Positions 45,288-55,704 are shown, counted from the stretch's first letter. The stretch is 64,000 bases of DNA from Caulobacter segnis (GCF_019931575.1 NZ_CP082923.1:2666001-2730000), one strand, 5' to 3'. Translations and numbers: made by a program. The notes: a model not told the origin generated them from the letters alone.

Positions 45288-46786
45288 CCTTCCTGGGCCA
45301 GTCGACCGACCGCTATTCCTCTTCGCCATGGCGTGATCCGGAAGACGACACGCTGCGCCTGGAGTGCGGCGTCTTTGGCGTCTTCGGCACGCGCGACGCG
45401 GCGGCCATCGCGGCCCTGGGCCTGCACGCCCTGCAGCACCGCGGCCAGGAAGCTTGCGGCATCGCCGCCTTCGACGGCAACCGCTTCCACACCGAGCGCC
45501 ACATGGGCCATGTCGGCGACGCCTTCACTGGCGCCGACCTCGTCCAGCGCCTGCCGGGTAACATGGCCATCGGCCACACCCGCTACTCGACGGCCGGCGG
45601 CAGCGGCATCCGCAACGTCCAGCCGATGTTCGCCGATCTCGAGACCGGCGGCGTGGCCATCGCCCACAACGGCAACCTGACCAACTTCCTGACCTTGCGC
45701 GAACGCCTGGTGCAGGAAGGCGCAATCTTCCAATCGACCTCGGATTCCGAAGTCATCCTTCACCTGATCGCCCGCTCCCGGAAGGCCAGGATCGTCGACC
45801 GCTTCATCGACGCGGTCGGCCAGATCGAGGGCGGCTACGCCCTGGTGGCCATCACCAACAAGAAGATGATCGGCCTGCGCGACCCGCTGGGCATCCGCCC
45901 GCTAGTCCTGGGCGACCTGGACGGCAAGCCGATCCTGGCCTCCGAGACCTGCGCCCTCGACATGATCGGCGCCCGCTTCGTGCGCGACATCGAACACGGC
46001 GAGATGGTGGTGATCGAGGAAACCGGCATCACCTCGACCAAGCCGTTCCAGACCCAGGCCGCGCGCCCCTGCGTGTTCGAATATGTCTACTTCGCCCGTC
46101 CCGACAGCGTCGTGAACGGCCGCTCGGTCTACGGCGTGCGCAAGCGCATGGGCCGCAACCTGGCCAAGGAAACCGGCATCGAGGCCGACGTCGTGGTGCC
46201 TGTGCCGGACTCGGGCGTCCCCGCCGCCCTGGGCTTCGCCCAGGAGAGCGGCATCCCGTTCGAGATGGGCATCATCCGCAACCACTATGTGGGCCGCACC
46301 TTCATCCAGCCCACCCAGGGCGTTCGCGAGCTGGGCGTGCGCATGAAGCACAGCCCGAACCGAGCCATCCTGGCCGGCAAGCGCGTGGTGCTGATCGACG
46401 ACTCGATCGTGCGCGGCACCACCTCGCTGAAGATCGTCCGCATGGTCCGCGAGGCCGGCGCCAAGGAGGTCCACCTCCGCTCGGCCAGCCCGCCGATCAA
46501 GTGGCCCGACTTCTACGGCATCGACATGCCCGAGCGCGAACAGCTGCTGGCGGCCAACAAGTCGCTGGAAGAGATGGCCAAGTTCCTGGAAGTGGATAGC
46601 CTGGGCTTCCTGTCGGTCGAGGGCCTGTACGACGCTCTGGAGGCGGGTCCGCGCGATCCGGCCGCCCCGCAGTTCACCGACCACTACTTCACCGGCGACT
46701 ATCCGACCCGCCTGACGGACCGCGAGATCGCCGAGGGCCGCAACGAAACCAACGACAAGCAGCTGTCGCTGCTGGTCAGCGCCTAA
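45284..46786 (+). CDS. purF: Amidophosphoribosyltransferase
   Basis: First committed step of purine synthesis (PRPP + Gln to phosphoribosylamine). The 500-residue protein has a 27-residue propeptide before the nucleophile Cys28 (LECGVFGVFG), the glutaminase block IGHTRYSTAGGSGIRNVQP and the PRPP motif VVLIDDSIVRGTTS. It is of the B. subtilis type, but the positions of the Fe-S cluster cysteines are not Cys here (KWPDFYGID, and no CxxC near the C-terminus), as I recall for other alphaproteobacteria. It is coupled to cvpA. Confidence 0.96.
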   Translation: MTFLGQSTDRYSSSPWRDPEDDTLRLECGVFGVFGTRDAAAIAALGLHALQHRGQEACGIAAFDGNRFHTERHMGHVGDAFTGADLVQRLPGNMAIGHTRYSTAGGSGIRNVQPMFADLETGGVAIAHNGNLTNFLTLRERLVQEGAIFQSTSDSEVILHLIARSRKARIVDRFIDAVGQIEGGYALVAITNKKMIGLRDPLGIRPLVLGDLDGKPILASETCALDMIGARFVRDIEHGEMVVIEETGITSTKPFQTQAARPCVFEYVYFARPDSVVNGRSVYGVRKRMGRNLAKETGIEADVVVPVPDSGVPAALGFAQESGIPFEMGIIRNHYVGRTFIQPTQGVRELGVRMKHSPNRAILAGKRVVLIDDSIVRGTTSLKIVRMVREAGAKEVHLRSASPPIKWPDFYGIDMPEREQLLAANKSLEEMAKFLEVDSLGFLSVEGLYDALEAGPRDPAAPQFTDHYFTGDYPTRLTDREIAEGRNETNDKQLSLLVSA

Positions 46787-46795
46787 GTCCGTCTT

Positions 46796-47779
46796 GTGAA
46801 CCTGAAGAGCGTTCTCGAGAAGCTGAAGCTCGAGCCGTACGTCCTCGCCCTGTTCGGCATGGTCGTGCTGGCCTCGATCATCCCCGTGCGCGGCGAGGCG
46901 GCGCATGGGCTGAACATCGTCGTCAAGCTGGCCATCGCCCTGCTGTTCTTCCTGCATGGCGCCAAGCTGTCGCGGGAGAGCGTGGTCGCCGGCGTGACGC
47001 ACTGGCGGCTGCACCTGCTGATCCTGGCCTTCACCTTCGTGATGTTCCCGATCCTGGGCCTGGCCATCAGCAAGATCGGCGTGCTGCCGCCGACCCTGGC
47101 GGCTGGGATCCTGTTCCTGTGCTGCCTGCCCTCGACGGTGCAGTCCTCGATCGCCTTCACCTCGATCGCGCGCGGCAACGTCGCTGCGGCCGTGGTGGCG
47201 GCCAGCGCCTCCAACCTCTTCGGCATCTTCATCACGCCGGTGCTGGTGGGCCTGCTGATGCACACCCAGGGCGGCGCCGCGGGCGGCTGGAAGTCGGTGC
47301 AGGACATCGTCGTCCAGCTGCTGCTGCCGTTCATCGCCGGCCAGTTGGCCCGGCCGCTGGTCAGCGGCTGGATCGCCAAGCACAAGGGTCTGATCGGCTA
47401 TGTCGATCGCGGCTCGATCCTGCTGGTCGTCTACGCCGCCTTCAGCGAGGCCGTCGTCGGCGGCATCTGGCATCGGATCTCGCCGCTGCAGCTGGTCTTG
47501 CTGCTGGTCGTCTGCGGCGTGCTGCTGGCCATCGTGCTGGCGGCCACCACCTTCGGCGCGCGGGCCCTGGGCTTCTCGCCCGAGGACGAGAAGGCGATCA
47601 CCTTCTGCGGCTCCAAGAAGAGCCTGGCGACCGGCGTGCCGATGGCGGGCATCCTGTTCCCCGGTCCGACCGCCGGGATCCTGGTCCTGCCGCTGATGAT
47701 CTTCCACCAGATCCAGCTGATGGCCTGCTCGGTCATCGCCCAGCACTACGCCAGGAAGGCCAGCGAAGCGGAAGCTTAA
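46796..47779 (+). CDS. Bile acid:sodium symporter family transporter (YfeH-like)
   Basis: A 327-residue inner-membrane protein with about ten helices. Signature segments include LLFFLHGAKLSRESVVAGVTHW near the N-terminus and LPSTVQSSIAFTSIARGN, which carries a Na+-site-like pattern. A late FCGSKKSLATGVPMAGILFP is also typical of the SBF-like branch. The substrate is unknown; bile acid is only the family name. It starts with GTG 9 bases after purF. Confidence 0.9.
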   Translation: MNLKSVLEKLKLEPYVLALFGMVVLASIIPVRGEAAHGLNIVVKLAIALLFFLHGAKLSRESVVAGVTHWRLHLLILAFTFVMFPILGLAISKIGVLPPTLAAGILFLCCLPSTVQSSIAFTSIARGNVAAAVVAASASNLFGIFITPVLVGLLMHTQGGAAGGWKSVQDIVVQLLLPFIAGQLARPLVSGWIAKHKGLIGYVDRGSILLVVYAAFSEAVVGGIWHRISPLQLVLLLVVCGVLLAIVLAATTFGARALGFSPEDEKAITFCGSKKSLATGVPMAGILFPGPTAGILVLPLMIFHQIQLMACSVIAQHYARKASEAEA

Positions 47780-47827
47780 GGGCTTCTCCCGGTTTCCGTT
47801 CGCCCTCCTCTGATCTAGAACCCGCGC

Positions 47828-48583
47828 ATGACTTCCGACTCCCAAAAGCCGCTGGCCGGCCGCATCGCCCTCGTCACCGGCGCCACGCGCGGCATCGGCG
47901 AGGCGATCGCCCTGGGCCTGGCCAAGGCCGGCGCCCATGTCATCGCCGTGGGCCGCACGCAAGGCGCGCTCGAGGCCCTGGACGACGCCATCCTGGAAGC
48001 CACCGGCGAGCGCGCCACCCTGGTCCCCCTGGACCTGCGCGAACCTGACGGCCTGGATCACCTGGGCGCGGCCATCCACCAGCGCTGGGGCAAGCTCGAC
48101 ATCCTGGTCGGCGCGGCCGGCCTGCTGGGCCCCCTGACGCCGGTCAGCCACCTGGACCCCAAGGGCTGGGACATGATCCTGTCCACCAACCTGACGGCCA
48201 ACTGGCGCCTGATCCGCGCCATGGACCCGCTGCTGCGCGCGTCGGACGCCGGCCGGGCCCTGTTCTTCTCCAGCAGCGTGGCCAAGAGCCGCCCAGCCTT
48301 CTGGGGCGCCTACGCGGCGACCAAGGCGGCGCTGGAAGCCATCGTCGACGTCTATGCCGACGAGACCGAGAACACCGCCATCCGCGCCCTGTGCGTCGAT
48401 CCCGGCGCCATGCGCACTCGCATGCGGGCCGGCGCCTTCCCGGGCGAGGATCCCAAGACCGTGCCCGCGCCGGAGACCATCGTCCCGTTCGTCGTCGACC
48501 TGGTCCGCCCCGACCGCCAGCCGCCCAAGGGCGTCGTCCGCTTCAAGGACCGCGGCCAGGAATCACCGAGCATCGACGCCTGA
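47828..48583 (+). CDS. Short-chain dehydrogenase/reductase
   Basis: A 251-residue NAD(P)-dependent SDR. It shows TGATRGIGEAIALGLAKAG (cofactor glycine motif), VGAAGLLGPLTPV in place of NNAG, FFSSSVAKS with the catalytic Ser and YAATKAALE with Tyr/Lys. The replacement of NNAG by GAAG is slightly unusual. The C-terminus (FKDRGQESPSIDA) is short. Substrate unknown. It follows the transporter by 48 bases on the same strand. The 191-base gap after it holds no gene I can support. Confidence 0.9.
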   Translation: MTSDSQKPLAGRIALVTGATRGIGEAIALGLAKAGAHVIAVGRTQGALEALDDAILEATGERATLVPLDLREPDGLDHLGAAIHQRWGKLDILVGAAGLLGPLTPVSHLDPKGWDMILSTNLTANWRLIRAMDPLLRASDAGRALFFSSSVAKSRPAFWGAYAATKAALEAIVDVYADETENTAIRALCVDPGAMRTRMRAGAFPGEDPKTVPAPETIVPFVVDLVRPDRQPPKGVVRFKDRGQESPSIDA

Positions 48584-48774
48584 GCGAAACCTCACGCGGG
48601 GGTTTGAATTGTTACGGAAATAGCCGCACGGGTTGTACAGAGGTTAAAAATACCACCCTGACGCTGATCCAAGGAACAATGTTTTGCGACCCGGTGACAA
48701 ATTAGCGGCTCATTAACCAGCGTCGCCGGAGACGTTTAAGCGCGGCAACGACGTCGCGTCCTTGGGGCCTTCAC

Positions 48775-50268
48775 ATGGCGCTGTTCTCTCGTGGCCGCGA
48801 TGCGGCGGACACGGCTCAGGTCTCCGATCTCGCGGGCATCGTCGCGGCGATCCAGCGTTCCCAGGCGGTGATCGAGTTCAGCCTGGACGGCACGATCCTG
48901 ACGGCCAACGAAAACTTCCTGCGGACGATGGGCTACACCCTCTCCGAGATCCAGGGCCGCAAACACAGCATCTTCGTCGACGCCGCCCAGGCCGCGTCCC
49001 CGGCCTATCGCGAGTTCTGGGCCGCGCTGAACGCCGGTCAGTTCGTCGCTGACAAGTTCAAGCGCGTTGGCAAGGGCGGCAAGGAGGTCTGGATCCAGGC
49101 GTCTTACAATCCCGTCCTCGACAAAAACGGCCGCCCCTTCAAGGTCATCAAGTTCGCCGCCGACGTCACCACCGTCGAGATCGAGCGCCGCGAGACCGAG
49201 GCCGAGCGCGAGCAGGTTCGCCAGGAGCAGGAGCACATCGTCTCCGTCCTGGCCGAAAGCCTGGGCCGCCTGGCGCGCGGCGACCTGACGGCGCGCATCG
49301 ACACCCGCTTCGAGGGCCGCTACGCCCAGCTGCGCGAGGACTTCAACGCCGCGATCGACAGCCTGCGCGACGCCATGTCCGCGATCGCCGAGGCCGCCAA
49401 CAGCATGGAATCCGGGGCCAACGAGATCGCCAGCGCCTCCAACGACCTGTCCAAGCGCACCGAGCAGCAGGCCGCCAGCCTGGAAGAAACCGCCGCGGCG
49501 CTCGACCAGATCACCGCCACGGTCAAGCGCAGCGCCGAGGGCGCCCGGCAGGCCTCGGCCGCCGCCTCGGCCGCCAGCACCGACGCCGACCGCTCGGGCG
49601 AGGTCGTCCAGCAGGCCGTCGCGGCGATGGGCGAGATCGAGAAGTCCTCGGGCCAGATCACCCAGATCATCGGCGTCATCGACGAGATCGCCTTCCAGAC
49701 CAACCTGCTGGCCTTGAACGCCGGCGTCGAGGCGGCGCGCGCCGGTGAAGCCGGTCGCGGCTTCGCGGTCGTCGCCCAGGAAGTGCGGGCCCTGGCCCAG
49801 CGTTCGGCCGAAGCGGCCAAGGAGATCAAGACCCTGATCGCCAACTCGTCCACCCAGGTCGAGCATGGCGTGCGGCTGGTCGGCGACACCGGCCAGGCCC
49901 TGACCGGCATTGTCGCCAAGGTCGGCGAGATCAACGGCCTGATCCGCGAGATCGCCGAGTCCTCGCAGGAGCAGGCCACCGGCCTGAACCAGGTCAACGC
50001 CGCCGTGAACCAGATGGACCAGGTCACCCAGCAGAACGCCGCCATGGTCGAGGAGGCCAACACCTCGTCGGCCTCGCTGCGCGGCGAGGCCCAGGACCTG
50101 GCTCGCCAGGTGGCCCGGTTCCAGACCGGCGGCCGCGCGGCCGTCCGCCATCCGGCGCCAGCCCCGGCCCGCAACCCGGTCGCCGAGCAGCGCGCCCGCA
50201 TCCAGAGCTTCGCCCGCCCCGGCGGCGCCGCGACGGCCGCCGCCCCGGCCGAATGGGAAGAGTTCTAG
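48775..50268 (+). CDS. Soluble PAS-domain methyl-accepting chemotaxis protein
   Basis: A 497-residue chemoreceptor with no membrane helix. A PAS domain (about 20-140: [20 protein letters not shown], then [10 protein letters not shown]) is followed by a charged coiled coil, a HAMP-like segment (about 160-215, [16 protein letters not shown]) and the signalling helices. The hairpin tip is [20 protein letters not shown] and [22 protein letters not shown]. The C-terminus ends EWEEF after a flexible proline/alanine linker, like the xWxxF pentapeptide that tethers CheR/CheB. No che genes lie nearby. Its stop shares a CTAG with the convergent gene. Confidence 0.93.
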   Translation: MALFSRGRDAADTAQVSDLAGIVAAIQRSQAVIEFSLDGTILTANENFLRTMGYTLSEIQGRKHSIFVDAAQAASPAYREFWAALNAGQFVADKFKRVGKGGKEVWIQASYNPVLDKNGRPFKVIKFAADVTTVEIERRETEAEREQVRQEQEHIVSVLAESLGRLARGDLTARIDTRFEGRYAQLREDFNAAIDSLRDAMSAIAEAANSMESGANEIASASNDLSKRTEQQAASLEETAAALDQITATVKRSAEGARQASAAASAASTDADRSGEVVQQAVAAMGEIEKSSGQITQIIGVIDEIAFQTNLLALNAGVEAARAGEAGRGFAVVAQEVRALAQRSAEAAKEIKTLIANSSTQVEHGVRLVGDTGQALTGIVAKVGEINGLIREIAESSQEQATGLNQVNAAVNQMDQVTQQNAAMVEEANTSSASLRGEAQDLARQVARFQTGGRAAVRHPAPAPARNPVAEQRARIQSFARPGGAATAAAPAEWEEF

Positions 50269-51419
50269 TGGGGGGCGAGAACCTGCCCTAGCAGCAGGTT
50301 CGCCGCGGCCGCCGCCGAGCCGTCACCGGTCAGGGCGGCGGCCACGATCGCTCCATCCTTCACCGAATAGGCCACGACCGCGCTGGCGCCGGGCGTCCCG
50401 CCCAGGTGGCCCAGCCACAGGCTCCGGGAACCCTCCGCTCCCGGAACCTCCACCGCCATCGCGCCCAGGCCATAGAAGCTTCCGGCGTCGAACATCGGGT
50501 AGAGCTTCCCGAACATAGCCCCGACGGTCTCCTGCTTCAGCAGCTGACCGCCCAGCAGCGCCGCCCACACTCGCGCCATGTCGCCCGCCGAGCCCACGGC
50601 CGGCCCCGCCGCCCCGGCCCAGGCGGGCGCGATCGGCGCCTCCTTGGCCGAGACCAGCCTGGCGACATCCTCGGCCTTGTCGCCGTCAGCCAGCATCCGC
50701 AGCGACTTCAGCCCCAGCGGCTTGACGATCCGGGCGTCGACGGCGTCCTGCCAGGATCGCCCGTCCACGGTCTCGATCACCTTGCCCAGCAGGCCGTAGC
50801 CGGTGTTGGAATAGCGCCAGCGCTCGCCGGGACAGGACATCGCGCCATGGCGAGCGATGATCTTCACGTCCTCGTCCAGAGTGTGCGCCTGCCGCTCGGC
50901 GCGGGCCTTCAGGTCCTCGTTGGCGCTGAACAGGCCGCCGGTATGGGCCAGCAGGTCGCGGATGGTGACCACGTCGCCATTGGGGACCCCGGCCACGTAC
51001 TGGCCGATCGGATCCTCCAGTTTCAGCTTGCCGGCCTCGACCAGCTGCAGGACCACGATGGCGACGAGGCTCTTGCCCGCGCTGGCCCAGAACAGCAGCG
51101 GCGGCTGGTCCCCGCTGTCGGTGCGCTCCCAGCCCCCCTTGCCGGGAACCAGGATGGCGGCGGTGATGACCGGCGCCTGGGTCGCGGCCTTGGCGCGGAG
51201 AAAACCGGCCTCCAGCCGCGCGACGGTCTCGGGATCCAGCGCGGCCTTGGGGACCTCGGGAAGCAGCGGCGGCGCGACGGGCGCGTGCAGCGGCGGACCG
51301 GCATAGGTCACCGCGCTCTTGCAGACGACGGGCTTGTAGTCGGCCGCCAGCGCGACGGCCGGCAAGCCCGTCACAAGCAACATCAAGACAGGCGCCGCCA
51401 GTCCCGTGCCCCGCATCAT
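50265..51419 (-). CDS. Exported serine hydrolase (beta-lactamase/DD-peptidase fold)
   Basis: A 384-residue protein with a signal peptide (ending AVALA-AD). The penicillin-recognising motifs of the class C/AmpH-like fold are present: SxxK as WASAGKSLV, YxN as [11 protein letters not shown], and HLG in [11 protein letters not shown] where KTG is found in others. The proline-rich start of the mature protein ([16 protein letters not shown]) is a linker. Such proteins hydrolyse esters, peptides or peptidoglycan stems; activity on beta-lactams cannot be inferred. It is convergent with the chemoreceptor. Confidence 0.88.
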   Translation of the reverse strand: MMRGTGLAAPVLMLLVTGLPAVALAADYKPVVCKSAVTYAGPPLHAPVAPPLLPEVPKAALDPETVARLEAGFLRAKAATQAPVITAAILVPGKGGWERTDSGDQPPLLFWASAGKSLVAIVVLQLVEAGKLKLEDPIGQYVAGVPNGDVVTIRDLLAHTGGLFSANEDLKARAERQAHTLDEDVKIIARHGAMSCPGERWRYSNTGYGLLGKVIETVDGRSWQDAVDARIVKPLGLKSLRMLADGDKAEDVARLVSAKEAPIAPAWAGAAGPAVGSAGDMARVWAALLGGQLLKQETVGAMFGKLYPMFDAGSFYGLGAMAVEVPGAEGSRSLWLGHLGGTPGASAVVAYSVKDGAIVAAALTGDGSAAAAANLLLGQVLAPH

Positions 51420-51470
51420 CGTCCTCCGCGTTCCACCCAGCAGGCTAAACGCGTATGGCGAAGTTTGGGC

Positions 51471-53234
51471 TCAACGTCCCTTCGGACGGCCCGGACCGGT
51501 ATTGCCGCGCACGGTGCGCGAGCCGGCCACCGGACGCTTGGGTCCGGCCGCCTTGCCGCCCGCCGACTTGGCGCCGACCTTGTAGCTGGGCGTGGTCGAG
51601 ACCTTCTTCTGGACCTTGGGGCCCAGCTTCTTGACCGACTTGACGGCAGCCTTGCCCGGTTCGGACACGACGCCCTCGACAGGAGCGGCCGTGACCTTCG
51701 GCGCGGCCGAGGTCTTCTTCTTGACTGGCTGCTTCACGGTCGGATCGGGCAGGCCCGCCTCGGCCGCGGCCTTGGCGGCGGCTTCATCGGCCAGGCGCTT
51801 GGACTTCTTGACCGTGTTGCGCGAGGCGCGGATGCGCTCCTCCTCGCGCTCGCGGCGTTCGAACTCGCGCTTGCCCCGGCCGCTGTGGCCCTTGGCCTCG
51901 CCGTCGGCATAGGGATTGGCGCCCGACTTGATGGTGATGCGCAGCGGCACCCCCGGCAGGTCGAAGCTTTCGCGCAGGCTGTTGATCAGATAGCGCCGAT
52001 AGTGGTCGGGCATCTGGTCGGCGCGGCTGGAGAACAGCACGAAGGTCGGCGGACGCGCCTTGGTCTGGGCCATGTACTTGGGCTTCACGCGGCGGCCGCT
52101 GACGGCGGGCGGCGGGTGGCGCTGCATGGCCATCTGCAGCCAGTCGTTCAGGTCGCGGGTCTTGACCTTGGTCGACCAGTCCTTGTGGATCTTCAGCACG
52201 GCCGGCATCAGCTTGTTGACGCCGCTGCCGGTCTCGCCCGACAGCGCCACCACCGGCGCGCCGCGCACCTGGGGCAGCATACGCTCGGCGTGCTCGCGGA
52301 AGGCGGCCAGGGTCGCGGCCTGATCCTCGATCAGGTCCCACTTGGCCAGCACGAACACCAGGGCCCGCCCTTCCCGCTCGGTCAGGTCGGCGATCTGCAA
52401 GTCCTGGATCTCGAACGGATGGGTGGCGTCCATCACCAGCACCACGACCTCGGCGAAGGTGATGGCGCGGATGGTGTCCTGGGTGGAGAGCTTCTCCAGC
52501 TTCTCCTGCACCTTGGCCTTCTTGCGCAGGCCGGCGGTGTCGACCAGGCGGACCTTCTTGTCGCCCCAGACCCAGTCGACCGAGATGGAGTCGCGGGTGA
52601 TGCCGGCCTCGGGGCCGGTCAGCAGGCGCTGCTCGCCGATCAGGCGGTTGATCAGGGTCGATTTGCCGGCGTTCGGACGACCGACGATGGCCAGGCGGAT
52701 CGGCTTGTCCTCGTCGTCCTCGTCATCGGAGTACTGGTCCTCGGGAACGGCCTCCAGCATGGCGGCGTAGAGCTCGGCCATGCCTTCGCCGTGCTCGCCC
52801 GAGATCGGGATCGGCTCGCCCAGGCCCAGCTTGTAGGCTTCGCCGATGCCCGACTGGCCGGCTTTGCCCTCGGCCTTGTTGGCGGCGATGATCACCGGCT
52901 TGCCGCGACGACGCAGCAGCGCGGCGAACACCTCGTCCAGCGGCGTGACGCCTTCGCGGGCGTCATAGATGAACAGCGAGAGATCGGCTTCCTCGATCGC
53001 CAGCTCGGTCTGGGCGCGCATGCGCGCCTCCAGGCTCTCGTCGGCGACGTCCTCGAAGCCGGCGGTGTCGATCAACTGCAGGTCGAGGTCGCCCAGGCGG
53101 CCGTCGGCGTAGCGACGGTCGCGCGTGACCCCCGGCTGGTCGTCGACGATGGCCAGCTTCTTGCCGGCCAGACGATTGAACAGCGTGGACTTGCCCACAT
53201 TGGGGCGGCCGACGATGGCGAGTTTCAAAGGCAT
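51471..53234 (-). CDS. der: Ribosome-assembly GTPase Der with basic C-terminal extension
   Basis: Der (EngA) has two tandem GTPase domains and a KH-like domain and acts in 50S maturation. G1 motifs are [11 protein letters not shown] (domain 1) and [10 protein letters not shown] (domain 2); G3 motifs are DTAGFED and DTAGLRK. The guanine-specificity motifs deviate from NKxD: NKAE in domain 1 and AKWD in domain 2. The KH-like domain follows to about residue 450. A Lys/Ala/Pro-rich tail of about 130 residues ([29 protein letters not shown]) extends past the E. coli end. It lies behind bamB on the same strand. Confidence 0.95.
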   Translation of the reverse strand: MPLKLAIVGRPNVGKSTLFNRLAGKKLAIVDDQPGVTRDRRYADGRLGDLDLQLIDTAGFEDVADESLEARMRAQTELAIEEADLSLFIYDAREGVTPLDEVFAALLRRRGKPVIIAANKAEGKAGQSGIGEAYKLGLGEPIPISGEHGEGMAELYAAMLEAVPEDQYSDDEDDEDKPIRLAIVGRPNAGKSTLINRLIGEQRLLTGPEAGITRDSISVDWVWGDKKVRLVDTAGLRKKAKVQEKLEKLSTQDTIRAITFAEVVVLVMDATHPFEIQDLQIADLTEREGRALVFVLAKWDLIEDQAATLAAFREHAERMLPQVRGAPVVALSGETGSGVNKLMPAVLKIHKDWSTKVKTRDLNDWLQMAMQRHPPPAVSGRRVKPKYMAQTKARPPTFVLFSSRADQMPDHYRRYLINSLRESFDLPGVPLRITIKSGANPYADGEAKGHSGRGKREFERREREEERIRASRNTVKKSKRLADEAAAKAAAEAGLPDPTVKQPVKKKTSAAPKVTAAPVEGVVSEPGKAAVKSVKKLGPKVQKKVSTTPSYKVGAKSAGGKAAGPKRPVAGSRTVRGNTGPGRPKGR

Positions 53235-53277
53235 AGGCGTCCAGTAGTCGATTTTCGCCTTAACAGCAAAAGGGGCC

Positions 53278-53318
53278 GCAAAAGCGAAGGCCCGGGCCGG
53301 CTTCCACCGTCCCGGGCC
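53278..53318 (-). terminator. Probable terminator between bamB and der
   Basis: On the minus strand an 8-bp stem (53289-53296 with 53111-type partner at 53111+200, that is 53311-53318, GGCCCGGG/CCCGGGCC) has a 14-base loop and is followed by TTCGCTTTTG. The T-run is interrupted, so termination may be partial. Confidence 0.55.
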
Positions 53319-53363
53319 CGAAGGCGTTCGGTTGTCTTTCAGGCCCCGCGAAGGGCTCGAAAA

Positions 53364-54794
53364 TCAGCGGATGGCCACAACCTCGGCGTCGTCGGTGACG
53401 AGGTAGATCGTGTCGCCGACCGCGATCGGATTGATCAGCACGGGCGAGCCGATCTTCAGGGTCTTTTCCTTGGCGCCGGTCTTGGCGTTCAGGGCCACGG
53501 CCTCGCCGTCGCTGGACACCGTGATCAGGCGGCCATTGGCCAGGATCGGGGTCGACCACAGACGCGGGTGCTTGGCGCGCTTCTTCTTCTGCTTCTTGCT
53601 CAGGGCCTCGGTGTTGTTGAGGTCCTGGATCCAGTAGACCGAGCCGTTCTCGCGCGAGACGCAGATCACCTGGCCGGCCTTGTCCACGACGAAGACGACG
53701 TCGCCGGCGGCCCACGGGGTGGTGATGGCGGTCACCGGCAGGCTCCAGCGCGCCTGGCCCGAGCGCAGGTCGGTGGCGGCGAAGACGCCCGAGTGGCTGA
53801 CGGCGAAGACGTCGCCCTTGTAGATCACCGGGCGGCCCGGGATGTCGCGGATCTCGGACAGGGCGTTGGTGCGGCTGGCGCGGCTGAGGGCCTCGCTCCA
53901 CAGATCGTTGCCGTTGGCCGCGCGCAGGGCCACCAGTTCGCCCGAGGCGAAGCCGGCCACGACGGTGTCGCCGCTGACGGCGGGCGTCGAGGCGGCCAGG
54001 ATGCGGGCCGGCTCGCTCAGGGCCTGATAGGTCCAGCCCGGCGCGCCGGTCTCGGTGTTGTAGGTCAGCAGCTCGTTGTCGGTCGACACGACGAACAGGC
54101 GGCCATCCACGACCGTCGGGGCGCCATGGATCGGGGTCGAGACCTGCTGGGTCCAGCCCAGGGCGCCGGTCGCGGCGTCCAGCTGAGCCACGAAGCGGAA
54201 GCCCGAGGCGACATAGAGCTTGTTGTCCGGACCGACGGCGACCCCGCCGCCGAAGCCCAGGCGATCGTTCTTCTTGGGCAGCAGACCCAGGAAGCCGCCC
54301 TTCTTGGTCGGGCCGGCAGCCGGACGCAGGTCCTTGCGCCAGATCTGCGAGCCGGACCGGGCGTCCAGCGCCACGACGTCGGCCTCGCCGTCCATCACGT
54401 AGATGCGACCCTGAGCCGACACCGGCGGAGCGGTGACGTGGAACGTCTTGCCGCCCTTCTTGCCGAAGCCCTTTTTCCAGGCGATCTGGAAGCCCTTGCC
54501 GGCGTCGACGTGCTCGATCGACTGCTCGGCGTTGCCGCCCGGCAGGCGCCATTCGGTGACGACGGTCGGCTCGGGCAGGAAGAAGTCGGCGCCCTTCAGC
54601 GACTCATTGGCCTCGACCTTCTGGTCGAAGGCGATGATCGAGATGCGCTGGCCCTGGCTGGCCTGGGACTTGTTCTTGTCCTTGCCGCCGAAGGGATTGA
54701 GCTTCGAAACCGTCGAGCAGCCGGTGACGGCCATGGACGCCGACATCAGCGCGACCAGGGCGACGGAACGCTTGGAAATCATCAGGCGGCTCAT
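53364..54794 (-). CDS. bamB: Outer membrane assembly lipoprotein BamB
   Basis: A lipoprotein of the BAM complex that inserts beta-barrels into the outer membrane. The 476-residue protein has a signal ending in lipobox MAVTGC, a linker and an eight-bladed propeller of PQQ-like repeats. Examples are GRIYVMDGEADVVALDARSG and GRLITVSSDGEAVALNAKTG. It is longer than E. coli BamB, as usual in alphaproteobacteria. The ATG overlaps the stop of the TPR gene (ATGA), and the YfgM-like/bamB/der order matches that of many proteobacteria, which supports the call. Confidence 0.92.
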   Translation of the reverse strand: MSRLMISKRSVALVALMSASMAVTGCSTVSKLNPFGGKDKNKSQASQGQRISIIAFDQKVEANESLKGADFFLPEPTVVTEWRLPGGNAEQSIEHVDAGKGFQIAWKKGFGKKGGKTFHVTAPPVSAQGRIYVMDGEADVVALDARSGSQIWRKDLRPAAGPTKKGGFLGLLPKKNDRLGFGGGVAVGPDNKLYVASGFRFVAQLDAATGALGWTQQVSTPIHGAPTVVDGRLFVVSTDNELLTYNTETGAPGWTYQALSEPARILAASTPAVSGDTVVAGFASGELVALRAANGNDLWSEALSRASRTNALSEIRDIPGRPVIYKGDVFAVSHSGVFAATDLRSGQARWSLPVTAITTPWAAGDVVFVVDKAGQVICVSRENGSVYWIQDLNNTEALSKKQKKKRAKHPRLWSTPILANGRLITVSSDGEAVALNAKTGAKEKTLKIGSPVLINPIAVGDTIYLVTDDAEVVAIR

Positions 54795-55549
54795 TGGGCG
54801 GGGGCGGCGTTGGGCGCGGCGGCGGGCGGCAGTTGGCCGATCTGAGGCATGGCGGGCAGTTTGGCGGCGGCCTTGACGGCCGCGCCCAGTTCCTTGGCCG
54901 CGCCGGAGTCGATCAGTTGCATGGCGGCCTGGGCGCGCTGACGCACGTCCTCCGACGTGCTGGTGTCCAGCGAGTTAGCCAGGATCACGAAATCGGCGCG
55001 CGCGCCGGCCAGGTCACCGGCCTGCAGCTTGGCGAAGGCCAGCGCCTCCTTGGCGTACACGCGGTACGGACTCTTTTCCCCCGCCAAAGGCGTCAACCTC
55101 GACTCGATATCCTTGTAGGAGGCGGTGTCCATCAGGGCGAAGGCGGATTTGAGGCGGGCAAGGTCACCGAGGATTGCGTTCGGCGCGGCCTTCGCGGCCT
55201 CGTCGAAATAGCCGACGGCTTCCTGGGTCTTGTTTTCCTCGAGGCGGATGTCGCCCATCTGCAGCAAGGCCAGGGCCTTGTAGCCCTTGGCGCCGCCGTC
55301 GGCGACGGTCTTGAACTGGCCGAAGGCCTTGGCCGGCCCCTGCTTCTGGGCGGTCTCCAGCGCGGCCTGATAGCCTTCCGAGGCCTTGTCGGCCTGGTTG
55401 GTCTGATACGAGGTCCAGCCCCAGTAGCCCCCGACGCCGATCACCACGGCCGCCGTCGCCGCCGCCACCCAGGGCAGCGACTTCACCGCCAGGCTGCGAT
55501 AGCGCTCCGACCGAAGCTGCTCTTCGACTTCGTCAAAAACATCGACCAC
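54791..55549 (-). CDS. YfgM-like membrane-anchored TPR protein
   Basis: A 252-residue protein with a short cytoplasmic N-terminus (VDVFDEVEEQLRSERYR), one helix (LPWVAAATAAVVIGVGGYWGW) and a periplasmic region of TPR-like helices (for example GYKALALLQMGDIRLEENK and EAVGYFDEAAKAAPNA). A proline/alanine tail ends it. E. coli YfgM is a SecYEG-associated ancillary protein working near BamB; the same place in the operon suggests a similar job. Starts with GTG at 55549. Coupled to bamB. Confidence 0.87.
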   Translation of the reverse strand: MVDVFDEVEEQLRSERYRSLAVKSLPWVAAATAAVVIGVGGYWGWTSYQTNQADKASEGYQAALETAQKQGPAKAFGQFKTVADGGAKGYKALALLQMGDIRLEENKTQEAVGYFDEAAKAAPNAILGDLARLKSAFALMDTASYKDIESRLTPLAGEKSPYRVYAKEALAFAKLQAGDLAGARADFVILANSLDTSTSEDVRQRAQAAMQLIDSGAAKELGAAVKAAAKLPAMPQIGQLPPAAAPNAAPAQ

Positions 55550-55704
55550 GAAACGAGGCTCCGAAACGGGGGCGCTGCGCCCCTTGGACGTCGCGCCCGA
55601 AACTCGGCCGACGTCGCTGGTTTAAGACAGAATGTGGCTAGCGAAGGGCCGCTCGCCGAGGCGGCGAACCTATAGCGTGCCGCGCCACGCCGCAACGCGC
55701 GCTT

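Noticed and set aside
50406..54845. A 1479-codon open frame on the plus strand
   Set aside because: It runs antisense across the serine hydrolase, der and bamB genes, all of which have clear motifs on the minus strand. Its composition is low-complexity and mirrors the third-position GC bias of the true genes.
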